A DNA stretch of 64,000 nucleotides, taken from assembly GCA_963699805.1 (NCBI GenBank), contig CAVOVH010000009.1, positions 62,001 to 126,000 of the forward strand. The letters run 5' to 3'. The notes below the pieces were generated by a model, which searched no databases, had not been told where the DNA came from, and was given only the letters and a program-made list of their open reading frames with translations. The DNA comes from JAGTVG01 sp963699805. GTDB lineage: Bacteria; Bacteroidota; Bacteroidia; Cytophagales; Cyclobacteriaceae. Each line of letters opens with the position of its first letter. Position 1 is the stretch's first letter. Both the position numbers and the translations under genes were made by a program. This document shows, piece by piece, positions 42,499 to 51,595 of the stretch.

Positions 42499-42814
42499 TC
42501 TTGGAATCTGCACTCGAAAAATACATTGGCAAAATCAATATGTTCAACCCGGAAGTCCTCATCCTGATAGATTGTATATATTTTCCCAATCAGGCACCCG
42601 GCCATTATGATCTACTGACAGTCAAAGATATCAACGGCTTTATTTTTAATACACAATATATTTCCTTCCGAAGCATTTCTGATTTTTTCAATATGCCAAT
42701 CTAATACTGGGCGGACATCCAGACGATATCAGTTTGGGGGAAAACCTATCTGCACCTGTTAAAAAAGCGGCGGATCAAATCAGTTCCTGGATCTACAAAT
42801 CCCTTTACCTATAA
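42492..42814 (+). pseudogene. 3' remnant of a [NiFe]-hydrogenase maturation protease
   Basis: The frame from 42492 reads ALEKYIGKINMFNPEVLILI, DCIYFPNQAPGHYDLL and NTQYISFRSISDFF, then one frame over from 42695 ILGGHPDDISLGENLSAP and VKKAADQISSWIYKSLYL to a stop at 42814. These match the HycI family in order: metal-binding Asp, PGE/H turn, the TH-like strand, LG-x-Q/H-P, and the S/G-x-x-L-S-x-x-V ending. Intact enzymes cleave the C-terminus of the hydrogenase large subunit. The first third, with the N-terminal GN-x-L-x-x-D-D motif, is missing. It abuts the AsrA-like remnant. Confidence 0.65.
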
Positions 42815-43270
42815 ATCTACCCTGGCGCCGTATGCCCGGCCGTATATGTAATCCTCCAGGTTGTGAATGGTTTCTTCTTGATCTGAAATGACACGATTTA
42901 CGGCATCTCCGATGGAAACTACGCCTACCAGCTTATTTTGATCAAACACTGGCAAGTGGCGTACCTTTTTTTTCGTCATGAGCGCAAGACAGTTCTGGAT
43001 TGTATTTTCTAACCTTACTATACTGATTTCGGTAGTCATCATATCCCCGATCTTTGTATCTTTAGATGACTTCCCAAGCAAGACAATCTTCCTGGCGTAG
43101 TCTCTCTCTGAAAACATTCCGACCAGTTTCCCTGCATCATCAATTACAAGGAGTGCGCCCACATCTTTCTTGGACATCATCACCAGGCCGTTGTATACGG
43201 TTTCATTTTGATTGACGGTCCAGACATTGCTTCCTTTTTCTTCCAGGAGTTCTTTAACGGTACTTTTCAT
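42809..43270 (-). CDS. CBS-domain protein
   Basis: A 153-residue cytoplasmic protein consisting of a pair of CBS domains (about 8-65 and 75-130). Landmarks are GALLVIDDAGKLVGMFSERD, the adenosyl-binding S/T-E-R-D, and HLPVFDQNKLVGVVSIGDAV. Such free CBS pairs bind adenine nucleotides and regulate partners; none is identified. The stop overlaps the end of the hydrogenase protease remnant by 6 bp. It is a single gene with an AT-rich leader. Confidence 0.92.
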   Translation of the reverse strand: MKSTVKELLEEKGSNVWTVNQNETVYNGLVMMSKKDVGALLVIDDAGKLVGMFSERDYARKIVLLGKSSKDTKIGDMMTTEISIVRLENTIQNCLALMTKKKVRHLPVFDQNKLVGVVSIGDAVNRVISDQEETIHNLEDYIYGRAYGARVDL

Positions 43271-43603
43271 GGTTTTATGAATTAAACAATTAAAAAATCT
43301 TCAATATTGGGTTCAGCTAGTGTTTTAATTTAGGTAAAAAAAGTGAAATTCAAAAAAATTCAGATGTCATTTATCTGCAAAAAAAAATTACCGAAAAATT
43401 TATCAGTAAAAACATTGAATCAATCATTAATCATTCGCATGATAAATTCATATTTTGGTGCTTATATATTATCAAAAATTAGATAAAGACTCAATATTAT
43501 CCATTTTTTTTTGTTACTTCGTACTCCCATTTTAAAAATTACTTTTATATAAAATCAAAGTGTAAATAAATATTTGGTTTATTTTTCAAAATAATAAAAC
43601 GTT
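43271..43603. other. AT-rich divergent intergenic region
   Basis: 333 bp between the divergent CBS-domain and DUF1080 genes. It is very AT-rich, with long A and T runs. No matching -33/-7 pair at standard spacing could be identified. No repeat or protein-like frame seen. Confidence 0.5.
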
Positions 43604-44413
43604 ATGAAAACCTTGAAAAAATTAAATTTATTTCTTTTCCTGGCCCTGGCTGGTATGGTAATCAGCTGTTCACAAAAAAATCAAAGCGAGCAGGCTAATG
43701 ACGAAACGACTTCTGAAGAGGCTGTAGAAGAAACGGCGGCTCCTAACACACTTACTGCCAAGGAAAAAGCAGATGGATGGATGCTGTTATTCGATGGGAA
43801 TACTTCCGATGGTTGGAGGGGTTATAAAAAAGAAACTTTCCCGACAGACTGGGAAATTGTTGATGGCACACTTCATATGAAAGGTTCAGGACGTGGGGAG
43901 GCTGGTTCACCTGAAGGAGGAGATATTATTTATGATAAAAAATTTAGTAATTTCCATTTGAAGCTGGAATGGAAAATTTCTGAAGGGGGAAATTCAGGGA
44001 TTTTTTATCTGGGACAGGAACTCCCTCAGTTTGAAGAGATCTGGAGAACGGCCCCCGAATATCAGGTATTGGATAATGAAAGACATCTGGATGCCAATTT
44101 AGGAAAAGATGGAAACCGTAAATCCGGATCGTTATATGATCTTATCCCTGCCAAGCCTCAGAATGCCAAACCTGCAGGGGAATGGAATACTGCTGAGATC
44201 CTAGTTTACAATGGAACAGTAGTACATAAACAGAACGGTGAGACCGTGCTGGAATATCATCTTTGGACCCCTGAATGGAATGAACTGGTAGCTGGAAGTA
44301 AATTCCCTGAATACAATGAAAACTGGGCGGATATTGCAAAAGAAGGCTACATCGGCCTTCAGGATCATGGAGATGATGTATCGTACAGGGACATTAAACT
44401 AAAGGAATTATAA
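43604..44413 (+). CDS. DUF1080 lipoprotein (3-keto-disaccharide hydrolase type)
   Basis: A 269-residue lipoprotein: MKTLKKLNLFLFLALAGMV then ISCSQKN (lipidated Cys about 22), an acidic linker, and a DUF1080 domain from about 55. Seen: WMLLFDGNTSDGWRGYK, FSNFHLKLEWKISEGGNSGI, PEYQVLDNERH, GEWNTAEILVYNGTVVHKQN and GYIGLQDHGDDVSYRDIKL, the full family signature. It follows the family consensus more closely than the DUF1080 protein at 30473. Likely a surface or periplasmic sugar-processing enzyme. Monocistronic, with its own terminator. Confidence 0.92.
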   Translation: MKTLKKLNLFLFLALAGMVISCSQKNQSEQANDETTSEEAVEETAAPNTLTAKEKADGWMLLFDGNTSDGWRGYKKETFPTDWEIVDGTLHMKGSGRGEAGSPEGGDIIYDKKFSNFHLKLEWKISEGGNSGIFYLGQELPQFEEIWRTAPEYQVLDNERHLDANLGKDGNRKSGSLYDLIPAKPQNAKPAGEWNTAEILVYNGTVVHKQNGETVLEYHLWTPEWNELVAGSKFPEYNENWADIAKEGYIGLQDHGDDVSYRDIKLKEL

Positions 44414-44743
44414 GAGATATATGATAAACGGAAGTAACTTCCGCTTTAGAAAAAGTGATAAAAAGCCCGCCTGGAAGGTGGGCTTTTTCATGGATTAGTG
44501 GCTATAAAATCCACATTCTATTTACAAAGAAAATGCGTCCTGAAATTAAAAGAGATGAATTGCTGGGAGGGACTCTTGCATATAAAAATCATATCGTAAC
44601 ATAAAATGGATTTGATCTAAAGAGGATAGAATGAATTTTCATGAAAAAGGTCAAATAATCCTTAAAGCAGATAAAAAATCGTAATTACCACTAGCATTCC
44701 ATTATCAGATGGATGAGTGGTTTGATAAGGCAGCCCTATCAAA
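44414..44743. other. Intergenic region with terminator
   Basis: 330 bp between convergent DUF1080 and pth genes. It holds a small palindrome CGGAAGTAACTTCCG and then the terminator at 44461. After that a 23-codon frame (44531-44602, MRPEIKRDELLGGTLAYKNH) is visible but too short to support as a gene. Confidence 0.5.
44461..44488 (+). terminator. Terminator after the DUF1080 gene
   Basis: AAAAGCCCGCC pairs with GGTGGGCTTTT (one G-T pair) around a 5-nt loop, then a T run. It is 47 bp after the stop codon. Confidence 0.88.
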
Positions 44744-45319
44744 TTATTCGTCTCCTTTTTTCAAGTTGTAAAAATTCATGGCGCGCTCAAGTCCAATACT
44801 GGTAAATGAAAGGATGGCTTCCGATGTTCTGTTAAATATGAAGGGCAGCGCTTCGAGCTCCTGATTCGTGAATCTGCTCAGTACATAATCCACCTGTTTC
44901 CCCCTGGAAAAATTTTCCCCAATCCCGATTCGTAATCTCGGATAGGCTGTAGTACCTAGAACGGACTCAATATCGGCCAAACCGTTATGGCCAGCAGAGG
45001 AGCCTTTGGCCCGTATCCTGATCTTTTCAAAGGGAAGCGCGATATCATCCACCACCACCATCAGGTTTTGAACCGGGATTTTTAGCTGGTCAAGCCAGTA
45101 ACGGATGGCTTTCCCACTGAGATTCATATAGGTAGTGGGTTTGATCAGATGAACCGTCCTCCCTTTATATCTGAAATCAGCCGTGAATGCCAGTCTGGAA
45201 ACTTGAAATCCAACTCTTTTCTGATCCGCGAGGTGATCCAGGGCAAGAAATCCAATATTATGACGGGTAAGTTCATACTCCGGACCAATATTTCCCAAAC
45301 CAGCAATTAGATATTTCAT
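44744..45319 (-). CDS. pth: Peptidyl-tRNA hydrolase
   Basis: Releases tRNA from prematurely dissociated peptidyl-tRNA. The 191 residues are standard. Seen: IAGLGNIGPEYELTRHNIGF with the substrate Asn10 and catalytic His20, LIKPTTYMNLSGKAI, VVDDIALP and the second Asn in GSSAGHNGLADIE. It is the third gene in the conserved prs-rplY-pth order on the minus strand. A hairpin lies between it and rplY. Unlike its two upstream neighbours, the frame is fully intact. Confidence 0.96.
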   Translation of the reverse strand: MKYLIAGLGNIGPEYELTRHNIGFLALDHLADQKRVGFQVSRLAFTADFRYKGRTVHLIKPTTYMNLSGKAIRYWLDQLKIPVQNLMVVVDDIALPFEKIRIRAKGSSAGHNGLADIESVLGTTAYPRLRIGIGENFSRGKQVDYVLSRFTNQELEALPFIFNRTSEAILSFTSIGLERAMNFYNLKKGDE

Positions 45320-45332
45320 GATAAAATAAAAG

Positions 45333-45361
45333 AGGCTGGCAAAACGGACTTTTGACAGCCT
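45333..45361 (-). terminator. Hairpin between rplY and pth
   Basis: Read on the minus strand, AGGCTGTCAAAA pairs with TTTTGCCAGCCT (11 of 12 bases) around a 5-nt loop, followed by CTTTTATTTT. It is 14 bp upstream of the pth start, so it could end part of the prs-rplY transcripts before pth or act as a processing site. Confidence 0.5.
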
Positions 45362-45388
45362 TTTATAATCGAACGGTAATGTGCGAGA

Positions 45389-46055
45389 TTATTCGTTTTT
45401 TACTTCCGAAGATGCACCTTCACCGCTTTCGCTTTCAGCTGAAGGAACTGTTCCTTCTTCTCCTTCTGCCATTTCCTCAGCTTTCAGTTCTTCCTCTTCA
45501 GCTGTTCTGGCAAGACGAGGTATGGTAACAGCCGCAATGGTTACCCTAGGATTGTTGAGTAACTCAAAATTTTCGGCAACTACATCCTTGACTTTAATAG
45601 TATCCCCCAATTCCATGGAAGTAATGTCAATGGTAATCTTCTCAGGCATATTCTTAGGTAATGCCTTGACAAGGATCTTTTGCATTTTAACCTGCAATTT
45701 ACCCCCCTTCTGAATACCGGCAGCCCGACCTAGAAATTCTACTGGAATTCCCATTTTGATAGGTTTTTCCTCATGGAGGATGAGAAAATCTGCATGGAGA
45801 ATGAGTTCATTGACCGGGTGAAACTGTACATCCTGCAGGATGCATGTAATAATTCACCTTCAATATTCAGATGTGACAAAATACACTTCAGGAGTGTAAA
45901 TCAACTGCCGGAACAAAATCATGGGTGCATGGAAATGAATTTGTTCTTCTTCCGCCATAAACGACACATGGGACATTTCCTTGCTCCCTTAGTCTTTTGG
46001 CATCTGATTTACCGAGATTTGCTCTTTTATACCCTATAATCTCAATTGTTTTCAT
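45389..46055 (-). pseudogene. rplY: Ribosomal protein bL25 (Ctc type), frame broken by indels
   Basis: Reads as a complete L25/Ctc gene once three single-base indels are corrected. From ATG at 46055: MKTIEIIGYKRANLGKSDAK, then LREQGNVPCVVYGG; an extra base near 45950 shifts to EEQIHFHAPM and LFRQLIYTPEVYFVT; an extra base near 45877 shifts to NIEGELLHA; a missing base near 45840 returns to DVQFHPVNELILHADFL. From 45754 the frame is intact, containing the TL5 domain and an acidic tail. bL25 binds 5S rRNA. Few substitutions accompany the indels, so sequencing error is more likely than decay. A start at 45754 would leave out the RNA-binding domain. Confidence 0.85.
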
Positions 46056-46074
46056 GATACTTTTTTATTAATTT

Positions 46075-47017
46075 TTAATGTATAAATAATGAACTAATGG
46101 ATTCATGATTATGTGTTTTCCGGATTCCTTTTGCAAACAGATCGGAAACCGTCAGTACTTTTATCTTTGATGATTCTTTCTTAAGCGGAATGGTATCCGT
46201 TACTACCAATTCCTCCAGATACTGAATTCTCAATATTTTCATAGGCATTCCCAGACAATAACAGGATGTGTACAAATGGCCCGAACCGATTTGGCACCTT
46301 TTTCCTTAATAGAGTCGGCTGCCTTTGTCAGATGTTCCTCCCGTATCGATCATGTCATCCACGATGACGACATCTTTACCTTCCACATTACCAATCACCT
46401 GCATGGAGGCGACCTCATTGGCCCGCTTTCTGATACTTGTCACAGACCACCAGTTCCACAGCAAAATGTTTGGCAAAACCACGTGCCCTGCTCGGTCCCA
46501 CCTACATCCGGTGCTGCAAATACGAGGTCTTTCAGACTCTAACGATCTTTAAATAAGGGATGAAAATATAGGAACCATCCAGGTGATCCACAGGAATATC
46601 AAAAAATCCCTGGATCTGACCTGCATGCAAGGTCACATGTCATAATCCTGATTCGCACCGGCAGCAGAAATCAGATTGGCCACCAGTTTAGCCGCAATCG
46701 AAACCCTGGGTCTGGTCCTTTCGATCCTGTCGAGCATAACCAAAATAGGGAACCACAACGGTTACATATTTGGCACTTGCCCGGCTGGCGGCATCCACCA
46801 TCAACAGTAGTCTCCACCAGGTTATCTGCAGGAGCAAAGGTAGAATTGATGATAAATACATCGCATCCCCGGACGGATTCAGTATAAATAGGCAGACATT
46901 TCACCATCACTGAATTGCTGAATGGTTAATCGACCCAAGGGGTTTACCATAACTGTTGGGCAATTTTTTCAGCCAGATACTGTGAATTTGTGCCAGAGAA
47001 AATTTTTACGGCGCCAT
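46075..47017 (-). pseudogene. prs: Ribose-phosphate pyrophosphokinase, frame broken by many indels
   Basis: Makes PRPP from ribose 5-phosphate and ATP. From ATG at 47017 the whole protein can be read across about 14 frame changes: KIFSGTNSQYLAEKIAQ, SDGEM, TESVRGCDVFIINSTFAPAD, ASAKYVTVVVPYFGYARQDR, VSIAAKLVANLISAAGAN, DIPVDHLDGSYIFIPYLK, the PRPP motif VVIVDDMIDTGGT and VVTDTIPLKKESSKIKVL. Most changes are single extra bases outside homopolymers. All motifs needed for catalysis are there. It feeds the purine, tRNA and histidine pathways (HisG needs PRPP) and is normally essential. I read this as an intact gene in poor sequence rather than a true pseudogene. Confidence 0.85.
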
Positions 47018-47092
47018 GTAATATTATTATGATTAAATTACGCATTGTAAAAATAAATTAATCCCGATGTATGTAACCGGGATTAACTTTAG

Positions 47093-47165
47093 TTGTCCGA
47101 CCAGGGCTCGAACCTGGACTCTTCTGAACCAAAATCAGACGTGTTGCCAGTTACACCATCGGACA
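47093..47165 (-). tRNA. tRNA-Gln (anticodon TTG)
   Basis: A full cloverleaf on the minus strand: acceptor stem TGTCCGA/TCGGACA, D arm GTGT...ACAC, anticodon stem TCTGA/TCAGA with loop TTTTGGT (anticodon TTG), T arm CCAGG-TTCGAGC-CCTGG. Discriminator A; CCA is not encoded. It lies 75 bp upstream of prs, an arrangement common in Bacteroidota. No indel is apparent in it, in contrast to prs. Confidence 0.95.
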
Positions 47166-47458
47166 ATGCCCCCTCCATTTTGGAGGTACAAAAATAGAAT
47201 TAATTATCAGAATATGTAAACGAATTGAAAAAAAAGTTTGGACATGAAAATGCTTTTGATTTACAGATATTACAGTCATAAATTGTCGAATGTTCATATT
47301 TTTCCATCAATTCATTTTTTATATCCATAAAAACAAAAGGCAGTTTTCACAACTCATATTTGTTATAATCAAATCATTAACACCAGCCTCGATATAATTT
47401 AAATGAACCATAATTTCTTATAATTCTATTGGTTTGATAACTGCCTTCACTGAATCTG

Positions 47459-47665
47459 ATGTTCACAAAAATTTCCATTAAGGATATACCTATCCTAATC
47501 AAATCGTATCAATTAGACGAAAACTGCAAATTTCAATTTTTATGGTTCCTGGATAACAAAAAACAGGATCATTCTTCCTTTTCGTTATCCACTAGCAGGC
47601 TTTTTTTTTCTAAAGATGAAGCGTATATGAGATTTAAGAACTTGCACGACGAACTGATTGGGTAA
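47459..47665 (+). CDS. Small hypothetical protein
   Basis: Not recognised. 68 residues from ATG at 47459, soluble, with alternating charged and aromatic residues (FQFLWFLDNKKQD, LFFSKDEAYMRFKNLHDELI). The ending looks helical. It lies alone between the tRNA and the PHP-like lipoprotein gene. Composition is protein-like, but no homology can be claimed. Confidence 0.4.
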   Translation: MFTKISIKDIPILIKSYQLDENCKFQFLWFLDNKKQDHSSFSLSTSRLFFSKDEAYMRFKNLHDELIG

Positions 47666-47938
47666 ATTAATTACTTATTAACAAGGGTGATCCGATCCTC
47701 TTTTGTTTTTATAATTAGATGAATTAAATATTCGGATGCTTATTTCAGGTCGGCTCAAATATTATTAAATTTATTGTACCCGGTCCAGGATTTTAATTTA
47801 TCAGAATTAAAGATTAAATCAATAAAATATTTTAATGCCGGATAACGCCGAACAACATAATCAATAGAAATTTTATTAGCCTGATATTTGAAATAACTTA
47901 ATATTTTTCCTTGGTAAAATTTTTTAATAAAGTCAAAA
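47666..47938. other. AT-rich intergenic region
   Basis: Very AT-rich. A minus-strand frame spanning 47755 to about 47938 has somewhat protein-like content (YVVRRYPALKYFIDLIF), but lacks a start within the gap and continues antisense into the next gene. I see nothing else. Confidence 0.4.
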
Positions 47939-48769
47939 ATGAAACATAGAAAAAAGTTCCACGTTGATCGTCGCCGGTTCATTAAAACCGCTACAATGAC
48001 CACCAGTACAATCATTGCTGCACCTCTCTTTTCCTGTGAGAGGAAAAGGGATAAAATTGACTACCAATATTTGGACCTGCATGTTCATGAAGCAAGGCAA
48101 TTTGGCATTGACGAGATTATGAAGATATCGGAAGAAAAGAAAGTGAAGTTCGGTATTGTGCAACACCCTGGAAGTAATTATGGCATCAAGACCGATAAAG
48201 ACCTGGAGGAACATATTAAGCGACTACGGAAATATCCGGTTTTTATTGGCTTGCAACCTGTTTTTCGTGATTGGAGTAAGGATTTTTCAAAGGAATTACT
48301 TGACCAGTTAGACTATATCCTGATGGATCCACAAACTATCCCCGATGAGAAAAATACATATATGCACATCTGGCAATTTGATACCCGGGTTGATGATACA
48401 ACCACTTTTATGAAGAAATATATGGATCATTGCATCGGTATCCTGGAGAATGAACCAATTAATATATTCGGCTGGCCCTTATTCTTGCCTGTATGTATTG
48501 CGCGGGATTATTATGAGATTTGGTCCGAAGAAAAATTACAGACCATCATTCAGCTAGCAAAAGCCAGAAATATTGCCATTGAAATCAATGAAATGGCACA
48601 TGTACCACATGAAGCATTCATTAAAGATGCGAAATCTCAAGGATTAAAATTCACTTATGGATCAGACGCAAGGGATAACAGAGCCGGTGATATTGTTTAT
48701 GGAAAAAGGATAGCCGAATCTTGTGGTTTATCGAATGAAGACTTCTACCTGCCAGGGAAAAAATCCTAA
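47939..48769 (+). CDS. PHP/amidohydrolase-like protein with Tat signal and lipobox
   Basis: A 276-residue protein. The N-terminus has a twin-arginine motif (DRRRFIKTAT) and a hydrophobic stretch ending in APLFSC, so it is probably a Tat-exported lipoprotein. The mature part follows the PHP metal-dependent hydrolase layout: YLDLHVHEARQFG (first metal motif), KFGIVQHPGSNYG, NIFGWPLFLP, AIEINEMAHVPHEA and TYGSDARDNRAG (last metal motif). The hydrolysed bond is unknown. It stands 171 bp upstream of the GH2 gene in the same direction, so a sugar-related role is possible. Confidence 0.75.
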   Translation: MKHRKKFHVDRRRFIKTATMTTSTIIAAPLFSCERKRDKIDYQYLDLHVHEARQFGIDEIMKISEEKKVKFGIVQHPGSNYGIKTDKDLEEHIKRLRKYPVFIGLQPVFRDWSKDFSKELLDQLDYILMDPQTIPDEKNTYMHIWQFDTRVDDTTTFMKKYMDHCIGILENEPINIFGWPLFLPVCIARDYYEIWSEEKLQTIIQLAKARNIAIEINEMAHVPHEAFIKDAKSQGLKFTYGSDARDNRAGDIVYGKRIAESCGLSNEDFYLPGKKS

Positions 48770-48940
48770 AGTCGATTAATGCGATTACCGGAGACATCAC
48801 TCATTAAAATTGGAATGTCAACAAGAGGTAATTGCTGTCTTACATTTTGATAGACTCAAATCAAATTAAACAGCATAAATCCCAAGTTTAATCCGTATAA
48901 AAAATTAAATTAGATATGCTTAATCACAAATATAAAGATC

Positions 48941-51529
48941 ATGAATAAGGGTATATTTTGGTGGATCTTAAATGCTCTTTTAATTTTTTGTCTTTCCTGT
49001 TCCCGCCCTATTGATACGACCGATAAATTATATCTACGGGAAAACTGGAATATACAATCTTCTGCAGAAATTAAAGAGGGAGGCGAAAATATATCTATTC
49101 AAAATTATAATACAGAGAACTGGTATCCGGCAAACGTTCCCTCCACAGTTCTAGGTACACTTGTGGAAAACAAGTTGTATCCTGATCCATACTTTGGGAC
49201 CAACATAGAAAAGATACCTGGATACATTACTGGAAGGAGAAGAGAAATGCCAGAAGACAGTCCGTTCAGGATTTCATGGTGGTACAGAACAACATTTAAT
49301 CTCCCAGGTGATTATAAGAAAAAAAGCATCTGGCTTCATATACCCAGTATAAACTATCAGGCAAATATCTGGCTTAACGGAAATTTAATAGCAGACACCA
49401 CAGAGATCGAAGGTGCCTATAGATTATATAATCTGAACATCACAGACTATTCGATTGCCGGAGATAAAAATTGCCTCGCGATGGAGATATTCCCCCCACA
49501 GGGGCAGGACTTGACAATCACCTGGGTTGATTGGAATCCAACCCCACCCGACCGGGGCATGGGAATCTGGTATGACATTTTTGTGAATGCTACCGGGCCT
49601 GTATCCATTGAAAATCCCCAAATAATTACGGACCTTGATATTACGTCACTGGATGAAGCCGATCTGACTATATCTGCAGAATTAAAAAATGCAATAAAAA
49701 AAGAGGTATCGGGTATATTTAAAGGTAAAATAGAGGACATCGAATTCTCAAGTGAAGTAAAACTCGGGCCGGGAGAAACAAAGACAGTTAAATTTTCACC
49801 AGAAAAGTTCCCCCAGTTGAAAATTTCCAAACCACGTTTATGGTGGCCGCATAATGTGGGGCCTCAGAATATGTATGACCTTAATTTGACATATGAAATT
49901 TCCGGTCGTATCTCAGATTTTAAAAAGGAGCGTTTTGGAATACGGAAGATAACCTCCGTTATGAACACATTTGATGATAAAAAAACAAGGGTTTTCCAGG
50001 TCAACGGCAAAAATATAGTGATAAGAGGAGGAGGATATGTTGAAGATATGATGTTGAAACCCGACCGGAAAAAAGTGGAAGCTGAAATTCAATACGCCAA
50101 ACATATGAATTTAAATGCTTTACGTATGGAAGCTCCCCGTGGTTCAGATTATATTTTCGATTTATGTGATGAGAATGGGATTATGCTGATCGTTGGCTGG
50201 TGCTGCTGCAGTTCATGGGAAAGATGGAATTCCTGGACCCCGCATATCGCTGATATTGCGGAAAAAAGTTTAAAAGATCAGGTATTGCGGTTGAGAAACC
50301 ATCCATCAGTCATCGACTGGCTTTATGGAAGTGACGGTCCGCCACCAGCTGTATACGAAAAAAGATACATACAGGTACTTGATCAGTATGATGGAACAAG
50401 GCCTTACCAATCTTCCGCTACGCAGGATTCAAGTGATATTGCCGGCTATACCGGACTATGGATGGGACCCTTTCCTTCGGTCTATTCGTACCAGCTGCCC
50501 AGTTACTGGTATGAAAAATTTCAGTTTAACACGGAAGCAGGTCCTTCCGGTGAACAAATATCTCCAGTGGAGAGTATGAGGAAAATGATGCCGGAGGAAG
50601 ATTTATGGCCTATTTCTGATTCCTGGAATATACGTTTACATCGAAGATTTTACCCAGATGCCAGAGCAGGACTCTATTCTCGATATGGGGAACCAGGTGA
50701 TCTTGAAGAATACAGTATAAAATCACAGGTTTTCCAGAAAGAAGCTACAAGAGCTCTTTTCGAGGCTTTTGCGAGAAATAAATACCGTTCCAGTGGAATA
50801 ATTTACTGGATGTACAATTCAGCGTGGCCGACATTATTCTGGCAATTGTTTGATTATTTTCTGACTCCTAATGGTGCCTTTTATGGAACAAAAAAAGCCT
50901 GTGAACCGCTGCATATCCAATATTCATATGATGACAGCACGATTTATGTAGTCAACGGGTATTACGAGGATTTTTCAGACCTGCAAGCCTCTGTAAAAGT
51001 TTATAATGATAATATGGAAATTATATATTCAAATAAACTATATGTTTATGTTTTGGCGGATGAAAGCAAAAAGATCCTGAAAATTGACAGCCTTCAGGAT
51101 ATCAATAATATATATTTTCTGAAGCTCGAATTGAAAGATACCTCCGGAAAACTAATCTCAAATAATTTTTACTGGTTATCCGTTAAAGGCGACGAAAAAG
51201 CGGATTTTACGGCACTGAACAACCTTGAAGAAACCAGTCTGAACATTTCTGTAGGTTCTGTAAAACGAACAGGAACTCAATACACGGTTACTGTGGATTT
51301 TGAAAATCCTTCCTCTTCTCTTGCTTATGCAATAAATCCAAAGATCAAAAGAAACCTTTCAAAAGATCTTTTAACGCCCGTTTTCTGGGAAGATAATTAC
51401 TTCTCCCTCCTTCCGAACGAAAAGGTATCCTTAAAAGTTGATTTCAATGCTGAAGATTTGAAAGGAGAAAAACCAATACTCGAAGTAGAAGGATGGAATT
51501 TAAAACCTGTAATAAAACAGATTGAATGA
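48941..51529 (+). CDS. GH2 exo-beta-D-glucosaminidase-like lipoprotein
   Basis: An 862-residue glycosidase. Lipobox ALLIFCLSC places it as a lipoprotein. Domain order: GH2 sugar-binding domain (about 30-200, WYPANVPSTVLGTLVENKLY), immunoglobulin-like domain (about 205-320), TIM barrel (about 330-640) and C-terminal sandwich domains. In the barrel RNHPSVIDWLYGSDGPPPA carries the acid/base Asp (about 465) used by CsxA-type enzymes instead of the usual Glu, and FNTEAGPSG carries the nucleophile Glu (about 532). This subfamily removes glucosamine or related residues from chitosan-like chains. The precise substrate is not certain. It follows the PHP-like lipoprotein gene. Confidence 0.88.
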   Translation: MNKGIFWWILNALLIFCLSCSRPIDTTDKLYLRENWNIQSSAEIKEGGENISIQNYNTENWYPANVPSTVLGTLVENKLYPDPYFGTNIEKIPGYITGRRREMPEDSPFRISWWYRTTFNLPGDYKKKSIWLHIPSINYQANIWLNGNLIADTTEIEGAYRLYNLNITDYSIAGDKNCLAMEIFPPQGQDLTITWVDWNPTPPDRGMGIWYDIFVNATGPVSIENPQIITDLDITSLDEADLTISAELKNAIKKEVSGIFKGKIEDIEFSSEVKLGPGETKTVKFSPEKFPQLKISKPRLWWPHNVGPQNMYDLNLTYEISGRISDFKKERFGIRKITSVMNTFDDKKTRVFQVNGKNIVIRGGGYVEDMMLKPDRKKVEAEIQYAKHMNLNALRMEAPRGSDYIFDLCDENGIMLIVGWCCCSSWERWNSWTPHIADIAEKSLKDQVLRLRNHPSVIDWLYGSDGPPPAVYEKRYIQVLDQYDGTRPYQSSATQDSSDIAGYTGLWMGPFPSVYSYQLPSYWYEKFQFNTEAGPSGEQISPVESMRKMMPEEDLWPISDSWNIRLHRRFYPDARAGLYSRYGEPGDLEEYSIKSQVFQKEATRALFEAFARNKYRSSGIIYWMYNSAWPTLFWQLFDYFLTPNGAFYGTKKACEPLHIQYSYDDSTIYVVNGYYEDFSDLQASVKVYNDNMEIIYSNKLYVYVLADESKKILKIDSLQDINNIYFLKLELKDTSGKLISNNFYWLSVKGDEKADFTALNNLEETSLNISVGSVKRTGTQYTVTVDFENPSSSLAYAINPKIKRNLSKDLLTPVFWEDNYFSLLPNEKVSLKVDFNAEDLKGEKPILEVEGWNLKPVIKQIE

Positions 51530-51595
51530 CCATCCCCATTTATCAACCATTATAAATTCTACTTGCAGGAATTCAGGATTAACAGGTGGAATCAA

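Noticed and set aside
45773..46039. Plus-strand gene
   Set aside because: It is the shadow of the broken 5' half of rplY on the minus strand.
45835..47012. Programmed +1 frameshifting in prs and rplY
   Set aside because: The shift sites share no slippery sequence at constant spacing, some shifts go the other way, and about 14 shifts in one essential gene would be without precedent in bacteria. Sequencing error explains the pattern better.
46075..47017. Several separate small genes on either strand (for example 46276-46542 plus, 46671-46910 minus)
   Set aside because: All are pieces or shadows of prs, whose full protein can be followed across the frame changes.
47755..48015. 86-codon minus-strand gene
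   Set aside because: It starts inside the PHP-like gene on the opposite strand and has low-complexity AT-rich content; the part within the gap is only weakly protein-like.
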